Assembly (NCBI GenBank): GCA_977006965.1
Contig: OZ345383.1
Location: forward strand, 744,001 to 808,000
DNA: 64,000 nucleotides
Source: Phymatolithon calcareum
Lineage: Eukaryota > Rhodophyta > Florideophyceae > Hapalidiales
Direction: 5' to 3'
Positions 42,400 through 53,501 of the stretch are shown here, in pieces. The first letter of the stretch is position 1, and every line of letters begins with the position of its first letter. The position numbers were made by a program, and so were the translations under genes. Below the pieces are notes generated by a model. It saw only the letters and a list, made by a program, of their open reading frames with translations, was not told the origin of the DNA and ran no database searches.

Positions 42400-42770
42400 C
42401 GTAATTCAGCATTTTAGCTGCGCCTTGGCGGCAATCGTAGTACCTTGGCGCGGCTACTTTTACTTCTTGATGTCTGGCGAAGTTGCTAGAGCCCAAGGCT
42501 AGCTCGCGTAATACCTAAAAATTCGAGCTCTGCCACTCCAGGAGAGGAATTGAGCTAAGCTAGACGACATTGTAGCGTCAGGTAGACTTGCCTATATAGT
42601 TACGTGGTATAGCTCACGACATTACTGATCAAAACAAAAATCAAAACGGACATGAGTCTAGAGTTAACGGAACTAATTCATATCATCTGATCAATCATTG
42701 ACTATAATCCAGGATCACATGAGTCAGGAGCCATGCGGCCAAAGCTCTGTGGAATGCAGGGCACGTTCCA
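42400..42770 (+). repeat. Dispersed repeat R, copy 2
   Basis: Same two blocks as 37621-37835 but separated by about 150 bp of extra sequence. The minus frame at 42143-42496 begins inside it and is probably not a gene. Confidence 0.45.
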
Positions 42771-43623
42771 AAAAAACTTCTATTTGAAAAACAACCACTG
42801 GGGGCACCGCGGAATGATCTTTCGAACCAGAAAATTAAATTCCGAAATTTGAAAATCTTCTTGAAAAATAATTAGTAGGAAAATTCGATAATTCTGGCAG
42901 AGTCATGGTCTGTAAATCTCAAAATCTGGAAAGAAATCAGTCGCACAGCAGTTTTGAAATCGACATTCAACAGGATGAGAAGTTTCTAAGATTGGAACAC
43001 TATAGCAGACAAAATTCTGTCCCGGATTTTCGCCTTACTACTTGTGCAGAGGAAACGAATTGTATCAGATTGCTCGCTTCTGCCTAGATTTTAATAATAT
43101 CTAATCCCTCCCAGTCGTTATATAGACTTCTAGTCAATCTGAGGGTGAAAAAAGAAAGAGCCGTGAATGTTTTTTGTTTTTCGCTGTTGTGGGCCTCGTT
43201 GATACGGACTGTGAGCAAACTCCCTTCTTCCCCAAGGGCGAAGTCGAAAGATAAATACACTAGAACTAGGATTAGATTATGCTAAAGCTCCCACTAGCAG
43301 CGGCTGCTCACTTTAAATTGAAGTAGACGAATAGGCAATTAAAGAAAGAGGCTATTTGTGGGTACTCGGATTTTTCTCAGGTGGCGGACATCCGTGCCCT
43401 GCTTGGAAGTCACTAAGTTGTGCGAGTATTCTGGCTTTAGAACGTTTATCTGCTCCGTCGGCGAATTTTGCCAATGCCCATGTGCAACAGCATGTCACAA
43501 CTCTGCCGACATCAGAAGACAACCTGGTTCGCATGATAATGTGAGAACAAATATTTTAGGTGCCTTCCAGTATCGTCCCCGACCACAGCGCCGAACTGGA
43601 CTCAGAACTACTAATCACAATCC
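42771..43623. other. AT-rich, no gene seen
   Basis: Short frames at 43352-43672 lie on both strands with no protein character. Confidence 0.3.
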
Positions 43624-43728
43624 GGCTGACGTCAATCTAATTCTAGATAACTATCTGCTAAATTTCTTCTAGTTGTCAGGAACGTTAGAGCCTACTGGAA
43701 TTTTACTAGATATCCCGTAGGTTACTCT
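43624..43728 (+). repeat. Repeat X, left part split by PB2
   Basis: Matches the reverse complement of 37157-37244 and continues on the other side of PB2 at 47416-47500. Confidence 0.6.
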
Positions 43729-43732
43729 TTAA

Positions 43733-46700
43733 CCCTCTCGTACTGCTACAATTGAGGTTTATTGGGACACAGTAAAATAATTCTTTTGCGAGGCCCACGC
43801 GCATCAAAACACGTCATAGAGTATTTCCTGTCCTTCCCCATGTGTATGCGCTCGTACTGAACAAGTTTGGAGTTAGTTCGCGCAGGCTACGCGAAGCTAC
43901 AAGCAAAGCCGCGATTTTCGTGTCCAATTATGCCTATTCGTTCAGATGATGTAGACAGTTAGCAGTTGCGCGTTCGGATATTATTTCAAGGTGGATGTCT
44001 TCTTAAGCACAGTACCTGGACCCGTTTTCTTCGTTTTCACAAAATCGGCTGAAAAAAAAGATACGGGCAGTTCTACATCGAGCAAAACATTCGAATTTGG
44101 CCCCTAAACTGAGCTTTTCGGCCTGCGTGTCCTCTGCGCTTCATCTGTGTACCTAATGAGCTACGATCTGACTGTAAGTCATTGCGGCCCGGATGGGAAA
44201 TGTGTTTTCATGATGAGAGGAGCTTTGGCAGACCACGAGAGAGCCATGTATGCTCTTAGTGCCTTCAAAACAGCATTCACGATCGGTCGCCATGCAGATA
44301 GGAATGTATATTATGAAGGCAGTCGCAGATGGAGGAATGGGAAGATCAATTGAGGACTTTGTTTTGCTCTTGACACTTCTCAACCCAGAAAAACTAGAGT
44401 CGTATCATGGAGCAGAGGAATACGTATCGCAGAAGGTGGTCTGGAGAGAGAGCTCCATGAATTCGACTGGAAGGTACAGTTCTGATGTGTACCGCTGTCA
44501 TTAGCGGTACATACTATTTCGTCGCATGGGTTATTCTCGCCGTGTAGATGAAGGATCGCGCAACGGGATATCACCGGAGATCAATAGTGCTCTACGAGCG
44601 TACAACTGGCAAGATTCCAATTTCCATGAGTCTTAGATAGTGGACAATTCGATACTGCGCACTCTTGACAAATCAGAGATAGAAACAATTCCATAGTCTG
44701 GGTCTTTATTGGTGTCTAATGCCTTTCCTCCGCGGCATGTAGGCTATAGCAGCTTCCAAAATCCCCGAAACATAAAGGTATCCTAGAATCAAGGCATGCG
44801 TACCGTGTTCTGCATCTGCATCCAGGAAATGAAAAATAGGGCCGCACGGGTAATCCATCAACGTCATCAACCTTGGCAAGCTGATGAACGCCCTGCATTT
44901 CGATGTGCCTATTTTTTCGTTTGGCACAGGCGGCCTTTTGGACGACAGTGAACCGGCTCCCGGATGTAGCTTGAGGTCACAAAGTGATGCCACAACTTTC
45001 TCCCGAAACTCAAGAAGTGTAGGCTTCTCAGCTTTGTGGAACGGTAGTGCAATAGAGCAGTTCACGATAGTTTGCTCCAAGAGAAATGTGAAAATTGCAT
45101 TTGGCCACTTCTGATTGCGCCTCTCGTAATGATAATACGAGCGAAGCTGATCTGAGAGATCAACTCCGCCCATGCACTCATTATAGTCCAGACAAACGCG
45201 AGGACGTCTCCGAATTCTTTGCCCTTGATCATTAGTAGAAACGTTTTGCTGAGACCTTTCCTTTCCGTTTAGCCTTCGCGAAACTAAAACAACTTCATTG
45301 AGATCGTCATGAGCAGTGGTGATGAAATGCTCTGGCTTCCTGTCCATCCATCCCACTATTCCAATGGGTCCTTGCCGTATCTTTCCGACGATCATAGCAC
45401 CTTTTTCGGCACGCTTATCCAGCCGAAGCAGTTTTGGAACTCGATTGACCCTCATTGTTCCAACGATACGAGTGTCTCTGAGGAGAAGAATTCGTGCTAG
45501 ATCCAGCCTCGTGAAGTAGTTGTCCATCGTCACTGTCCTTCCTGCTCCCAGCAACGGACCCAACACCTGAATCACAGTATGGGAGATGGGCTGCGAAGCA
45601 CCTTGCTTCTTTCCAGTGTACACCTCAATAAAAGAAGTATACCCCGTGACAGGACATGACACTCCCCATACTTTTATCCCATATTTGACAGGCTTCATAG
45701 GCATATACTGTCTGAAGGAGATTCTTCCCTTGCACGGGACCATGATTTCGTCAAATGAGATGTTCCGTCCCACCTGTACAGTTTTTGCCAATTGATTTGC
45801 ACTTGATCGACTAACCATCGGATTTTGCTGAGAGGGTCTTCTTTTTGCGGAGTATCAACAAAATGCAAACACTGGGTTATCTCATGAAATCGTGTTCTGG
45901 ACATTACACTTGAGGATGACAAAGCGTTACGATAGAGCCCATTCTTGTCGTCCATAAGCAATCTCTGGGTATCAGGAATCTTGACTAGACCAGAAAAAAC
46001 AGAATGCCGATGTACACCCTCAGCTCCTTTGCGCTAATTTCCTGAAACGACCTCCGATAGCATTTTGGGAGCCTGGAGCTTGGCACACCGTTTTCAAGGG
46101 CATTGAGGCGCCTTTGTTCTGCATCAAGACGTAGGCGAACGTTCTTGATCTGACCGTATCTGTTCGAAGCGCGCCGAATCCTCGCAAGAATATCCTCTGT
46201 AAAGACCATTTCAAAAATGTCAATGGGGTGCAGTTTTCTTCGGGAGGAAAACTGCTCAGCGATGATGCTTCCTTCCTTAGGGCCGATATAGTTCGCGGGT
46301 GGTATCCTTATCCCGGTCATTTCCTCCCCAATGATTACAAGTGCTGAGTGCAATGTCAAAATCTCATCTCTGTGTTCCTCTGAGTCTGTATTCTCTTCAT
46401 CCTCGTCTCCATGTTCGAGTACGATATCCTCCGTTCCACTCTCGTCATCAGAGGCACTGGCTTCTGGCGAAGGACTCCGAGTAACCAAAGCCATATTTGA
46501 ATCTGATTCATGTCCTTCTATTTGTTGGGTGCTGATACCTCGAGTCTGCTCATGGTCTCCACTGTCAGGTGTCTCTGGAGACGAAGGATTTCGAGTAACC
46601 AAAGTCTCATTTGAATCTGGTAATGATGGTTGATGTCCTTCCATGGGCTGGTTACTGATACACCGAGTTTGCTCATGGTCTGCACTGTCTGGTGTGTCTG

Positions 46701-47415
46701 GAGATTTTCTTTTTCGGCCACGCTTCTTCAACTCTCTGAAAGCGAATTGTTTAGTTCGTAACGAGCGAACATCTTCTTCTAAAGCTGTCCCGTCCGCAGA
46801 AAATTGTGTTTCTGCCCACCGTTTTAGACGGTCTTTCTTGCAGGAAAGACTTCCCGCTGTAGGGAGTCTCAAGGATCTCAAGCAATCCTCCAATGCTTTT
46901 CCAGGCCACATCCGGTCTTTCCGTTTAGAGCCTGGTGGATCCGAAAATGATGTTGATGAAGATATAGAGATGGAACCCGTTCCTACCTGCACAACGAAGG
47001 AGCATGGGGGCTCTTCAGAGCCATCCATCTTTGTGCTTCCCTTGCAGCGGACGTCCAATCCGAGAACTTCATGATGTCAAAATGTATGCGCTCTCTGTGA
47101 TTCTGATGGTAAAGCTTCTGAACTGCTTCCTTGCTGTGTACGTCAATCTCTACAGTATAGATCCAACAAAACTTACTCATGCTCTGAAAAACTGGACACG
47201 TAACATTCCTAAGACCCTAATGGTACGACGAACGTAGATTAAAATGGTGCTGGGGCTCAGTAACAGCGATCAATACCCCGAAAGGTGGATTTTAAGACCC
47301 GAAATGGACTGTCATTGAATTATTTTAACAATAAAATCTGCAAAAAGTATCCACAAAATAAGAATGACCCAAACAGGACAGATTTGTCCAGAAATGGATG
47401 TGCAGTACGAGAGGG
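43733..47415 (-). mobile_element. piggyBac element PB2
   Basis: Perfect 14-bp inverted ends CCCTCTCGTACTGC, flanked by TTAA at 43729-43732 and 47416-47419. Length 3683 bp. One transposase gene lies on the minus strand (44706-47028); about 970 bp with no supported gene lie between its 3' end and the left terminus. It sits inside repeat X. Perfect ends suggest recent movement, although the transposase has two frameshifts. Confidence 0.93.
44706..47028 (-). pseudogene. piggyBac transposase with two homopolymer frameshifts
   Basis: ATG at 47028. Part 1 (to 45985): acidic, repeat-bearing N-terminus with a basic KKRGRKRKS signal and the family's ELRVYIGILFF. A frameshift at a T6 run (about 45995) leads to part 2 (NGLYRNALSSSSVMSRTRF), and a second at an A5 run (about 45797) to part 3. 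Catalytic aspartates are all present: SFDEIMVPCKGR, TMDNYFT and MGGVDLSDQ. The C-terminus lacks an obvious cross-brace zinc finger. One base in each run would restore the frame, so these could be sequence errors or real recent lesions. The enzyme would cut at TTAA. Confidence 0.9.
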
Positions 47416-47500
47416 TTAATGCACTCGTGTGTCTAATTTTTTGAACAATTTTAGGTAATTTCCCGTGGCACACGCGAACACATCATGCTCCACTTACAGC
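47416..47500 (+). repeat. Repeat X, right part split by PB2
   Basis: GTGTCTAATTTTTTGAACA and AACACATCATG match the reverse complement of about 37080-37160. Confidence 0.6.
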
Positions 47501-47840
47501 GTTGTCAAACGCACTCTGGGCTGTAGACTTCGTCATTTTGTAGCTGTTGATTAGAATTCATTCACATGTAAACCGAACGAAACGCTCTGTTAGCGCCCTC
47601 TGAAGTTTGGGACCTGCTTCCCCGTCTTGGAGCGGCTTTTTATTTTTGACTTGTACGAGAAGTTTCTCCAACCAGTCAGCGATCGACAAATCTTGTTTCT
47701 TCGGAAATTCAACAAGAATATTGAAGTATTTTAAATAGTAAAATATTTTAATGAAATATATTAACTTGAGGAATGCTTTATGGTGATGTATGGACATGTT
47801 AATTTAGACTAGTAGAGAAAAATTCAATATTTTATAAAAT
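47501..47840. other. AT-rich spacer with a palindrome
   Basis: Holds the perfect 20-bp palindrome CAATATTTTATAAAATATTG (about 47824-47843). The 79-codon minus frame at 47558-47797 has no recognised features. Confidence 0.35.
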
Positions 47841-47852
47841 ATTGTACAGCAT

Positions 47853-48055
47853 TCATTCATTCATTTTGCCTTTTCCCCTAATAGGGCTAGCAGCGATTCG
47901 AGAGTCTAAGTTTCTTCCATTCTATCCTATCATTAGCGAGGTCGACTGCGCCTTTTACGTCCCGTCCAGGTACGTCACCAAAGAGTGACTCTGGCGTTGG
48001 TCTGACACATTTCTGCAGCACCTGGCGGACCAGGCGGCGCTCGTCCATTCTAAGA
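47853..48055 (-). mobile_element. 5'-truncated LINE (non-LTR retrotransposon) 3' end
   Basis: On the minus strand the segment encodes a short C-terminal piece of a reverse-transcriptase protein (MDERRLVRQVLQKC, PGRDVKGAVDLANDRIEW, stop at 47887-47889), then a short 3' UTR ending in tandem ATGA/GAAT units. It is flanked by the 12-bp direct repeat ATTGTACAGCAT (47841-47852 and 48056-48067). Truncation at the 5' side, a simple-repeat tail and a long target duplication are the hallmarks of target-primed reverse transcription. Confidence 0.75.
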
Positions 48056-48450
48056 ATTGTACAGCATAGATATCAGTTTTTTGGTGCGAAGATAGGATTT
48101 CTTGGCGGCTCTGAAGCCTGCAAACAACCACCCACGGTCCTATCTAGTAACTTGAGGTGTCACTACAAATTTCTCTGGTCGTTCCTCTGCAACAGATTGG
48201 AATATTTGTGCATCTTTTGATTTTTATCGCGCTCTCCTGCTTGCTCAGCGGATGAGTAATCGCGGTGATTTTGCACTCATTTTTTCATTTTACTCTCAGC
48301 TCACGTACCTGCTATACAGCACTCTCTTTTAACAAGTAGTCTATTTTTCAAGTTAGGATAATTACCGGGCGTTGCATATCTTGGCTCTCCAATAAATAGA
48401 ACAGGGCAAATTGGAAAGTTAACTTTCGACGGATGTTGCGATCTGCATAA

Positions 48451-48895
48451 CTACTGATTCTTCCAATGGGATCGTTTCGATGTAGTCTTGAGCCAATCAA
48501 AATGCATTAATTTGTAAGTCAGCAGAGGGTCTATCTTCGACTCTATTAGGGCTCTGAATCCAAAAAGTGTACTCCCAGATTTCACGGAATCCACAATGGC
48601 AATGTTCATTTTCTCATCTTTGCCTGTTTGCACCACTTCACGCAACGCATTGAGTTCTGTCTAACCTCCCATGTTTGAGTTCTGCAAAATTGCGCTCGTA
48701 AAGTATTCGCGCATCGTAGAGGTAGTATATCGGAACCGTGATGTGGCACAACCGCTCAGCACGCTCGATTGAAATGAGAAAGCGGATTGGGTCCTCATTT
48801 AGATTGCTTTCTTCTTGTTCACCTTCCTCCGGCTCACAATCGTCTTTTGATCGAACCGTATAAATTCTGTCCGCCGACTTCCGAGAGAGCCTCAT
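48451..48895 (-). pseudogene. Unrecognised ORF pair joined by one frameshift
   Basis: ATG at 48895. The first frame runs to 48638 and a second frame (48451-48645) continues plausibly after LKHGRLDRT if one base is allowed for. The product would be about 145 aa with an acidic stretch (DDCEPEEGEQEE) and helical C-terminus. No family was recognised. It could be a small gene, a fragment or chance. Confidence 0.25.
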
Positions 48896-49377
48896 AACTT
48901 ATGTCTACACTCTCGATTCCGTGAAAAGTTTAGATTTCATAGTTCTCACAAGTGGCAGAAGTCGGCAGCCATGCGTTGTGCTATACAGCGCTTGTAGTTT
49001 TTCTGCGAGTGTATTTGCCTTCACTGAGCACTGAGCTATTGTTTTTCCTGAAGCTCAGCTCCAGATGCTTTCAATTATTTAGCCCATTGCTAACGTACTG
49101 TATTGTGATCATGCCCTCATTTCAGGCTTTCGTACTGGATCATAGTTGGATATAGACGTCGCCAAGGGGTCGGAACAATATATAATCTAAACTATTCTGC
49201 ACCTATTGGAAGGTCCTGACTCTGCTCAATCGTGCAGCGAATAGGAATTCATCGCGGCGACATCCAGGAAGTTTCAGATGACCAACAAGGGTATGATATG
49301 ATTCTGTTCTAGACGCATCTAGATGATCTATGTTTCACTGTCAATTCACTGTCAACCCCTCTCCCCTGGATCGTAAT
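48896..49377. other. No gene seen
   Basis: AT-rich sequence between the unrecognised ORF pair and the hairpin array. Confidence 0.3.
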
Positions 49378-50126
49378 GCAGCGGTGCATCGCTGTACAGT
49401 CAGTGAATAATTTGTTAATCTTCTACCAGTGTTTTAGATTGCTCAAAGAGAAAATGTTAACAATTTCTCTTTGAGCAACCTAAAACGCTGGATGAATATC
49501 TCCTTGCCAATTGATCTAATTCGCTCCATTAGAATACGCGAATATACCGAAAACGTGCCAATGTATTTCAGATGTGGGAGGGAGATTAATCTCCCTCCCA
49601 TTAGAAAAATAGGACTTTGTTTTCAAAAAAGCAAAGTCTTGCATGTCTATCTTCTTCTTTCTTCCAACAAAAAAGTATCAACAATTCTGCCGATGAAGTT
49701 TGGGGAAGGTACACAAATGCAGTGTATCCTGGGATACGTTTAAAGTCCTTTCCTCTTTTAAGAGGAAAGGGCTTTAAACGTTAAAAGGAAAGAACTTCCG
49801 ATCTTCATTAAATTATCTGTCTCCTTCTGACAAACCTACAGTATTGTTAAATTATCTACTTTTAGGACGCTGTTATCAAACAACATTGTCTGGAAACAAC
49901 GTCCTAAAGATTTCAATCATTACTGTGTGATGAGTTCATCTTTATTTTAATAAAGAAGAGCTGATCACCTGACTACGTGTACAAGTTAAATAAATAAGAT
50001 GATGTGGAGTCGAAGTGGACTTCATGGGGGAAGTTGAACGTCCCGATCATTGAGTGCCATGATCAGAAAGAATTCTCCACATGAAAAATGTGTGAGTTCT
50101 GTAATCGTGGAGCAGATTTTGCTCCA
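49378..50126. other. Array of unrelated near-perfect hairpins (tract 2)
   Basis: At least eight stems with different sequences occur in about 750 bp. Main ones: 49426-49491 (28-position stem with one mismatch, arm TTGCTCAAAGAGAAA); 49575-49600 (26-bp perfect palindrome, arm TGGGAGGGAGATT); 49611-49640 (AGGACTTTG arm); 49721-49740 (GTATCC arm); 49737-49780 (21-bp stem with a 2-nt loop, arm AAGTCCTTTCCTCTT); 49861-49908 (TTTAGGACG arm); 49927-49968 (20-position imperfect stem, arm ending TCTTTATT); 50045-50064 (GATCAT arm); 50108-50126 (TGGAGCA arm). A 90-codon frame (49471-49743) lies between stems but is not recognised. Stems of this kind occur as 3'-end signals in plastid, viral and bacterial genes. 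Origin unknown. Confidence 0.65.
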
Positions 50127-50801
50127 ACGCACGGCATCAGTCAAATTTTCAGTTATGATAATGCTTCTCGCAAGACAACAAGTTTGAACTGCAGTATTGT
50201 AGAAGCAGGGGAATGTTAGAAGGTACAGTACAGTCAGGAGGTAGCATTATCTTCGACTATCCAGATCCGCCAGATGTCCTCCTCTACAAAGGCAGTTTGC
50301 TGTCATTGAGCATTTTTGCCGAGCACTGCATGCATTGAGACGATTCGGAGCTAAATCGAGCAGTTGCTGTCTTCAATCTTTTGGCCCAGCTAATTTACAC
50401 GTCGACGTGTCTACAGTAGTCTACTTTCGCTAATTTTCTGCATGGAAGTAGAACGTTGGCGCTCAAACGTGCCAAATCAAGCACCATAAAATAACAAGTG
50501 TTGGAACACTTGGATAGTATTGATTGCGTTATTGGATTTAATACCCCTAAAAGTGCAAGTTTTCATCAGATTTATATATAAATTTATGATACTTTGTATA
50601 GTTTACCGGACTGCACTATTAGGACACCAGATCGAGCATGTTCTGTGCACAGATTTTGTCGTCCCGTGCCCAAAATGTTTGCAATTTTTGTAAGAAACAA
50701 TCAAAACAATGCAGAGATTTTAGTCGAAAAAGTACAAGAGCGGGGTCATCCAATCAACGTTTTCTGTCCAGAGGAATCGGTATCATAACGCCTCAACACG
50801 T
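50127..50801. other. Upstream region of the kinase gene
   Basis: About 675 bp, AT-rich, containing TTTATATATAAATTTAT near 50570-50586. A 64-codon frame (50594-50788) is not recognised. Confidence 0.4.
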
Positions 50802-53501
50802 ATGAGCTCACCGTATTCTTCTTCGCGCACGGCCTCCGTTGGATGCCGTTATGTACCAATTGTCGAACGCAACCGGGGTTTCCCCAACGCGCCCCGCAAC
50901 GCTCTGCCCTTCGGACACTTGCGAGGCGCAGTACACTGCCTTATCGGCCGGCTACGCCCTCTACTCGTAGCTGGCATTCTTAGCGCTCTTCCGTTTGACC
51001 CGTGCGGAAGGAACCGTGCGCCTGCGCGCCGGGCGATGCGGCGTGCGTGCAGCGATTCTCGCGCAGCCAAGTGCGCCAATAACCAAAACGCCTGTTACGC
51101 CGACGCCGGCCGTCGATGGAGTGAGCTCGTCGAAGCAGAACGCGGCGGCCTTGCTGACCTCGCACGCCGTGCAGCCGCCGAAAGCTCTGATGGTATAGCC
51201 TCTCCGATCCGCGGAACTGTCGCGCGTGCCGCTTCCGTTTCGGCCTCAGAATTATTTGCTCCCCCGTCTCCCCAGAGCGCCGAGTTTGAACGTGCTCGTT
51301 CTGTCCCCCTCTGTCCCTCCATCCGAGACCCGAGCCCCGCCGACCGTGCCGAAAAGCATATGCAACAACAACTCGCTGACGCTGACAAAGAGCCCAAAGA
51401 ACTCGAATCCGCACGACGAGAGGTTTCTCAAAGAGCGAGCGCGAAGCCGCCCGCCTCCCCAGAACTTGCATCACCGCAGTGCCCGCCTTCCAACCCGCCT
51501 TCCAACCCGCCAAGCTCACCGCCTCCGCATGCACCACTCAGTGCACCTGTCAGTCCGCGGATGTCCGCCGGACCGTCTGAAGGTAGACCGCTGCATCATT
51601 CTGAGCTAGCGGCACTCAAGCAGCGGTTCAGGGATCTGGATGCATCTGGGCGTGGCGTGTTGTCAAGATCAGAGTTTTATCAGCTGTTTAATTCCGTCAT
51701 TGATGTTCCATATGGCGTTGACGGGAGCGAAGAAAGTCCACTGTTTGACTTTGCGTATAACCTGTTTGATTCTGCCGGTGGTGAGGGACTGGATCTCAAG
51801 GAATTCATTTCGGGTTGCTGGATTCTCATGGGTAGTGAAGAAGAGCGGATCCGACACTTGTTTCATATGTACGACAAGGACAACTCGGGCTCGTTAAATA
51901 TTGAAGAGCTGCAACAAGTTTTTCGGGTGATGCGCAGTTTTGCCGTCGCCCGAGAAGGATCCGAGGCCGCTGGAAATCGTTCCATTGGCATTCCGTACCA
52001 TCGACGACATGAGTCGGAAAAGAACATGCAACATCTAGCTGAACGGGCTCTATCCGAGCAGGACAATGACGGTGACGGTCAGATTGGATTTGAAGATTTT
52101 CAGCGCTGGTGCGCGAACGATCCCATTGTTAAGGTCTGGATGGACATGCTTTCTCACGACACAGCCCGAGGCATTGCCCGTCTGCGAGAAGAGAACGAGA
52201 AGAAGCTTCTGGCGAAAGAGCTGAATGAGATCGGCCTGATGGATAAGCGATTTTGGCAGGAAAGTCTAAGCATGTCAGCCGTTACTCCTGAGTTATCTGG
52301 AGTTGCCTTTTCCCCGAAAAGTGCACCTCGCGGCGATCCGTATATCGCAACTGATTTCAGACTCGGTGCTCCAGTGAGTTCTGGCGCCGGGCATTACGGC
52401 AGCACTCCTGACAGTAACACTGACCCTGACATTGCCTCCTCTGCTAATAGCAGTATGTCTCGTGTTTCAGCGCATCCGTCTCGCGATACAACGGTGGGAT
52501 CCTTTGAAATCGAGTTCAATAAGCTGACTTTTGAACGTCGCATTGGTGAGGGTTCGTTTGCAGAAGTTTATAGCGGCCGCTGGCTCGATTCTCCCGTCGC
52601 CATCAAGGTATTCAAATCTGGACCGCGTCTGATCATGAATGCGGATGGAAAGACGATCGTCGTACCTCATGACCAGGGCGGTGCTACCCTTGACGGCGAA
52701 AGCTTTGACCCAGCGCTTGCGAGCACGATTGATGACAATGAAACCTTTATTTCTCCCAAAAGTGAAAATGAGGAACAGGCTGATGGACGTATCCGATTCA
52801 TGCAGGAGGTGTCACTCCTCACTTCACTGCGACATCCGCATGTGCTCCTCTACATCGGAGCCTGTGTGGAGCCGAAATATCCTCTTTGCATAGTGAGTGA
52901 ACTCATTGACGGTGGGTCTCTGCATAGTCTGCTACATGGGCGTGGACGGGAGAAGCTGTCACTGGCGCAGAAGCTGAAACTCACGCAGGATATCGCGCGA
53001 GGCATGTTCTATCTGCACAGTCGGACACCTGTGGTTCTTCATCGCGACTTAAAATCGGCGAATATTCTCGTGGAACGACAACAAAACGACGTGCTAAAAG
53101 CTACGATCATCGATTTTGGACTGTCAAAACTCAGTTCGACGGAGATGTCGCTCGGTCCCGGTCGTGGCAACGCCATGGGATTGTGCGGGTCGCTCGTAAC
53201 CATGGCACCGGAAATCATGGCGCGACAGAATTACGTCGCAAAGTCAGATGTGTACAGTTTCGGGATCATTGTGTGGGAAATATTCACTGGACGAGTGCCT
53301 TTTCGCGGACTCGCACCAGGACAGCTCGTGTTAATGGTAAGCACGCAGAGGAAGAGGCCTCCGTTCCGTACAAATGATCATGTACCAGACGGAATTCGAA
53401 CTCTTATCGAGGCTTGCTGGGAGCATGAGATCGATGATCGGCTCGATTTTCTACTTATCATCCGGCAATTAAACCAAGTGAAGCGGCAACTCGACGTGTG
53501 A
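50802..53501 (+). CDS. EF-hand plus TKL/RAF-like protein kinase
   Basis: ATG at 50802, 899 aa, one exon. Residues 1-270 are low complexity (R/A-, then S/P-rich with PPSNPPSNPPSSPP). Four EF-hand loops follow: DASGRGVLSRSEF (~278), DSAGGEGLDLKEF (~323), DKDNSGSLNIEEL (~358) and DNDGDGQIGFEDF (~422). The third and fourth are canonical; the second looks degenerate. The kinase (~575-895) has GEGSFAEV, VAIK, a roughly 55-residue acidic insert before helix C, HRDLKSANILV, DFG and MAPE, all catalytic residues present. The LKSAN loop and LRHPHVLLYIGAC place it in the TKL/RAF group. Calcium binding probably controls kinase activity. In CDPKs the order is kinase then EF-hands, so this is a different arrangement. 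Confidence 0.85.
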   Translation: MSSPYSSSRTASVGCRYVPIVERNRGFPNAPRNALPFGHLRGAVHCLIGRLRPLLVAGILSALPFDPCGRNRAPARRAMRRACSDSRAAKCANNQNACYADAGRRWSELVEAERGGLADLARRAAAESSDGIASPIRGTVARAASVSASELFAPPSPQSAEFERARSVPLCPSIRDPSPADRAEKHMQQQLADADKEPKELESARREVSQRASAKPPASPELASPQCPPSNPPSNPPSSPPPHAPLSAPVSPRMSAGPSEGRPLHHSELAALKQRFRDLDASGRGVLSRSEFYQLFNSVIDVPYGVDGSEESPLFDFAYNLFDSAGGEGLDLKEFISGCWILMGSEEERIRHLFHMYDKDNSGSLNIEELQQVFRVMRSFAVAREGSEAAGNRSIGIPYHRRHESEKNMQHLAERALSEQDNDGDGQIGFEDFQRWCANDPIVKVWMDMLSHDTARGIARLREENEKKLLAKELNEIGLMDKRFWQESLSMSAVTPELSGVAFSPKSAPRGDPYIATDFRLGAPVSSGAGHYGSTPDSNTDPDIASSANSSMSRVSAHPSRDTTVGSFEIEFNKLTFERRIGEGSFAEVYSGRWLDSPVAIKVFKSGPRLIMNADGKTIVVPHDQGGATLDGESFDPALASTIDDNETFISPKSENEEQADGRIRFMQEVSLLTSLRHPHVLLYIGACVEPKYPLCIVSELIDGGSLHSLLHGRGREKLSLAQKLKLTQDIARGMFYLHSRTPVVLHRDLKSANILVERQQNDVLKATIIDFGLSKLSSTEMSLGPGRGNAMGLCGSLVTMAPEIMARQNYVAKSDVYSFGIIVWEIFTGRVPFRGLAPGQLVLMVSTQRKRPPFRTNDHVPDGIRTLIEACWEHEIDDRLDFLLIIRQLNQVKRQLDV

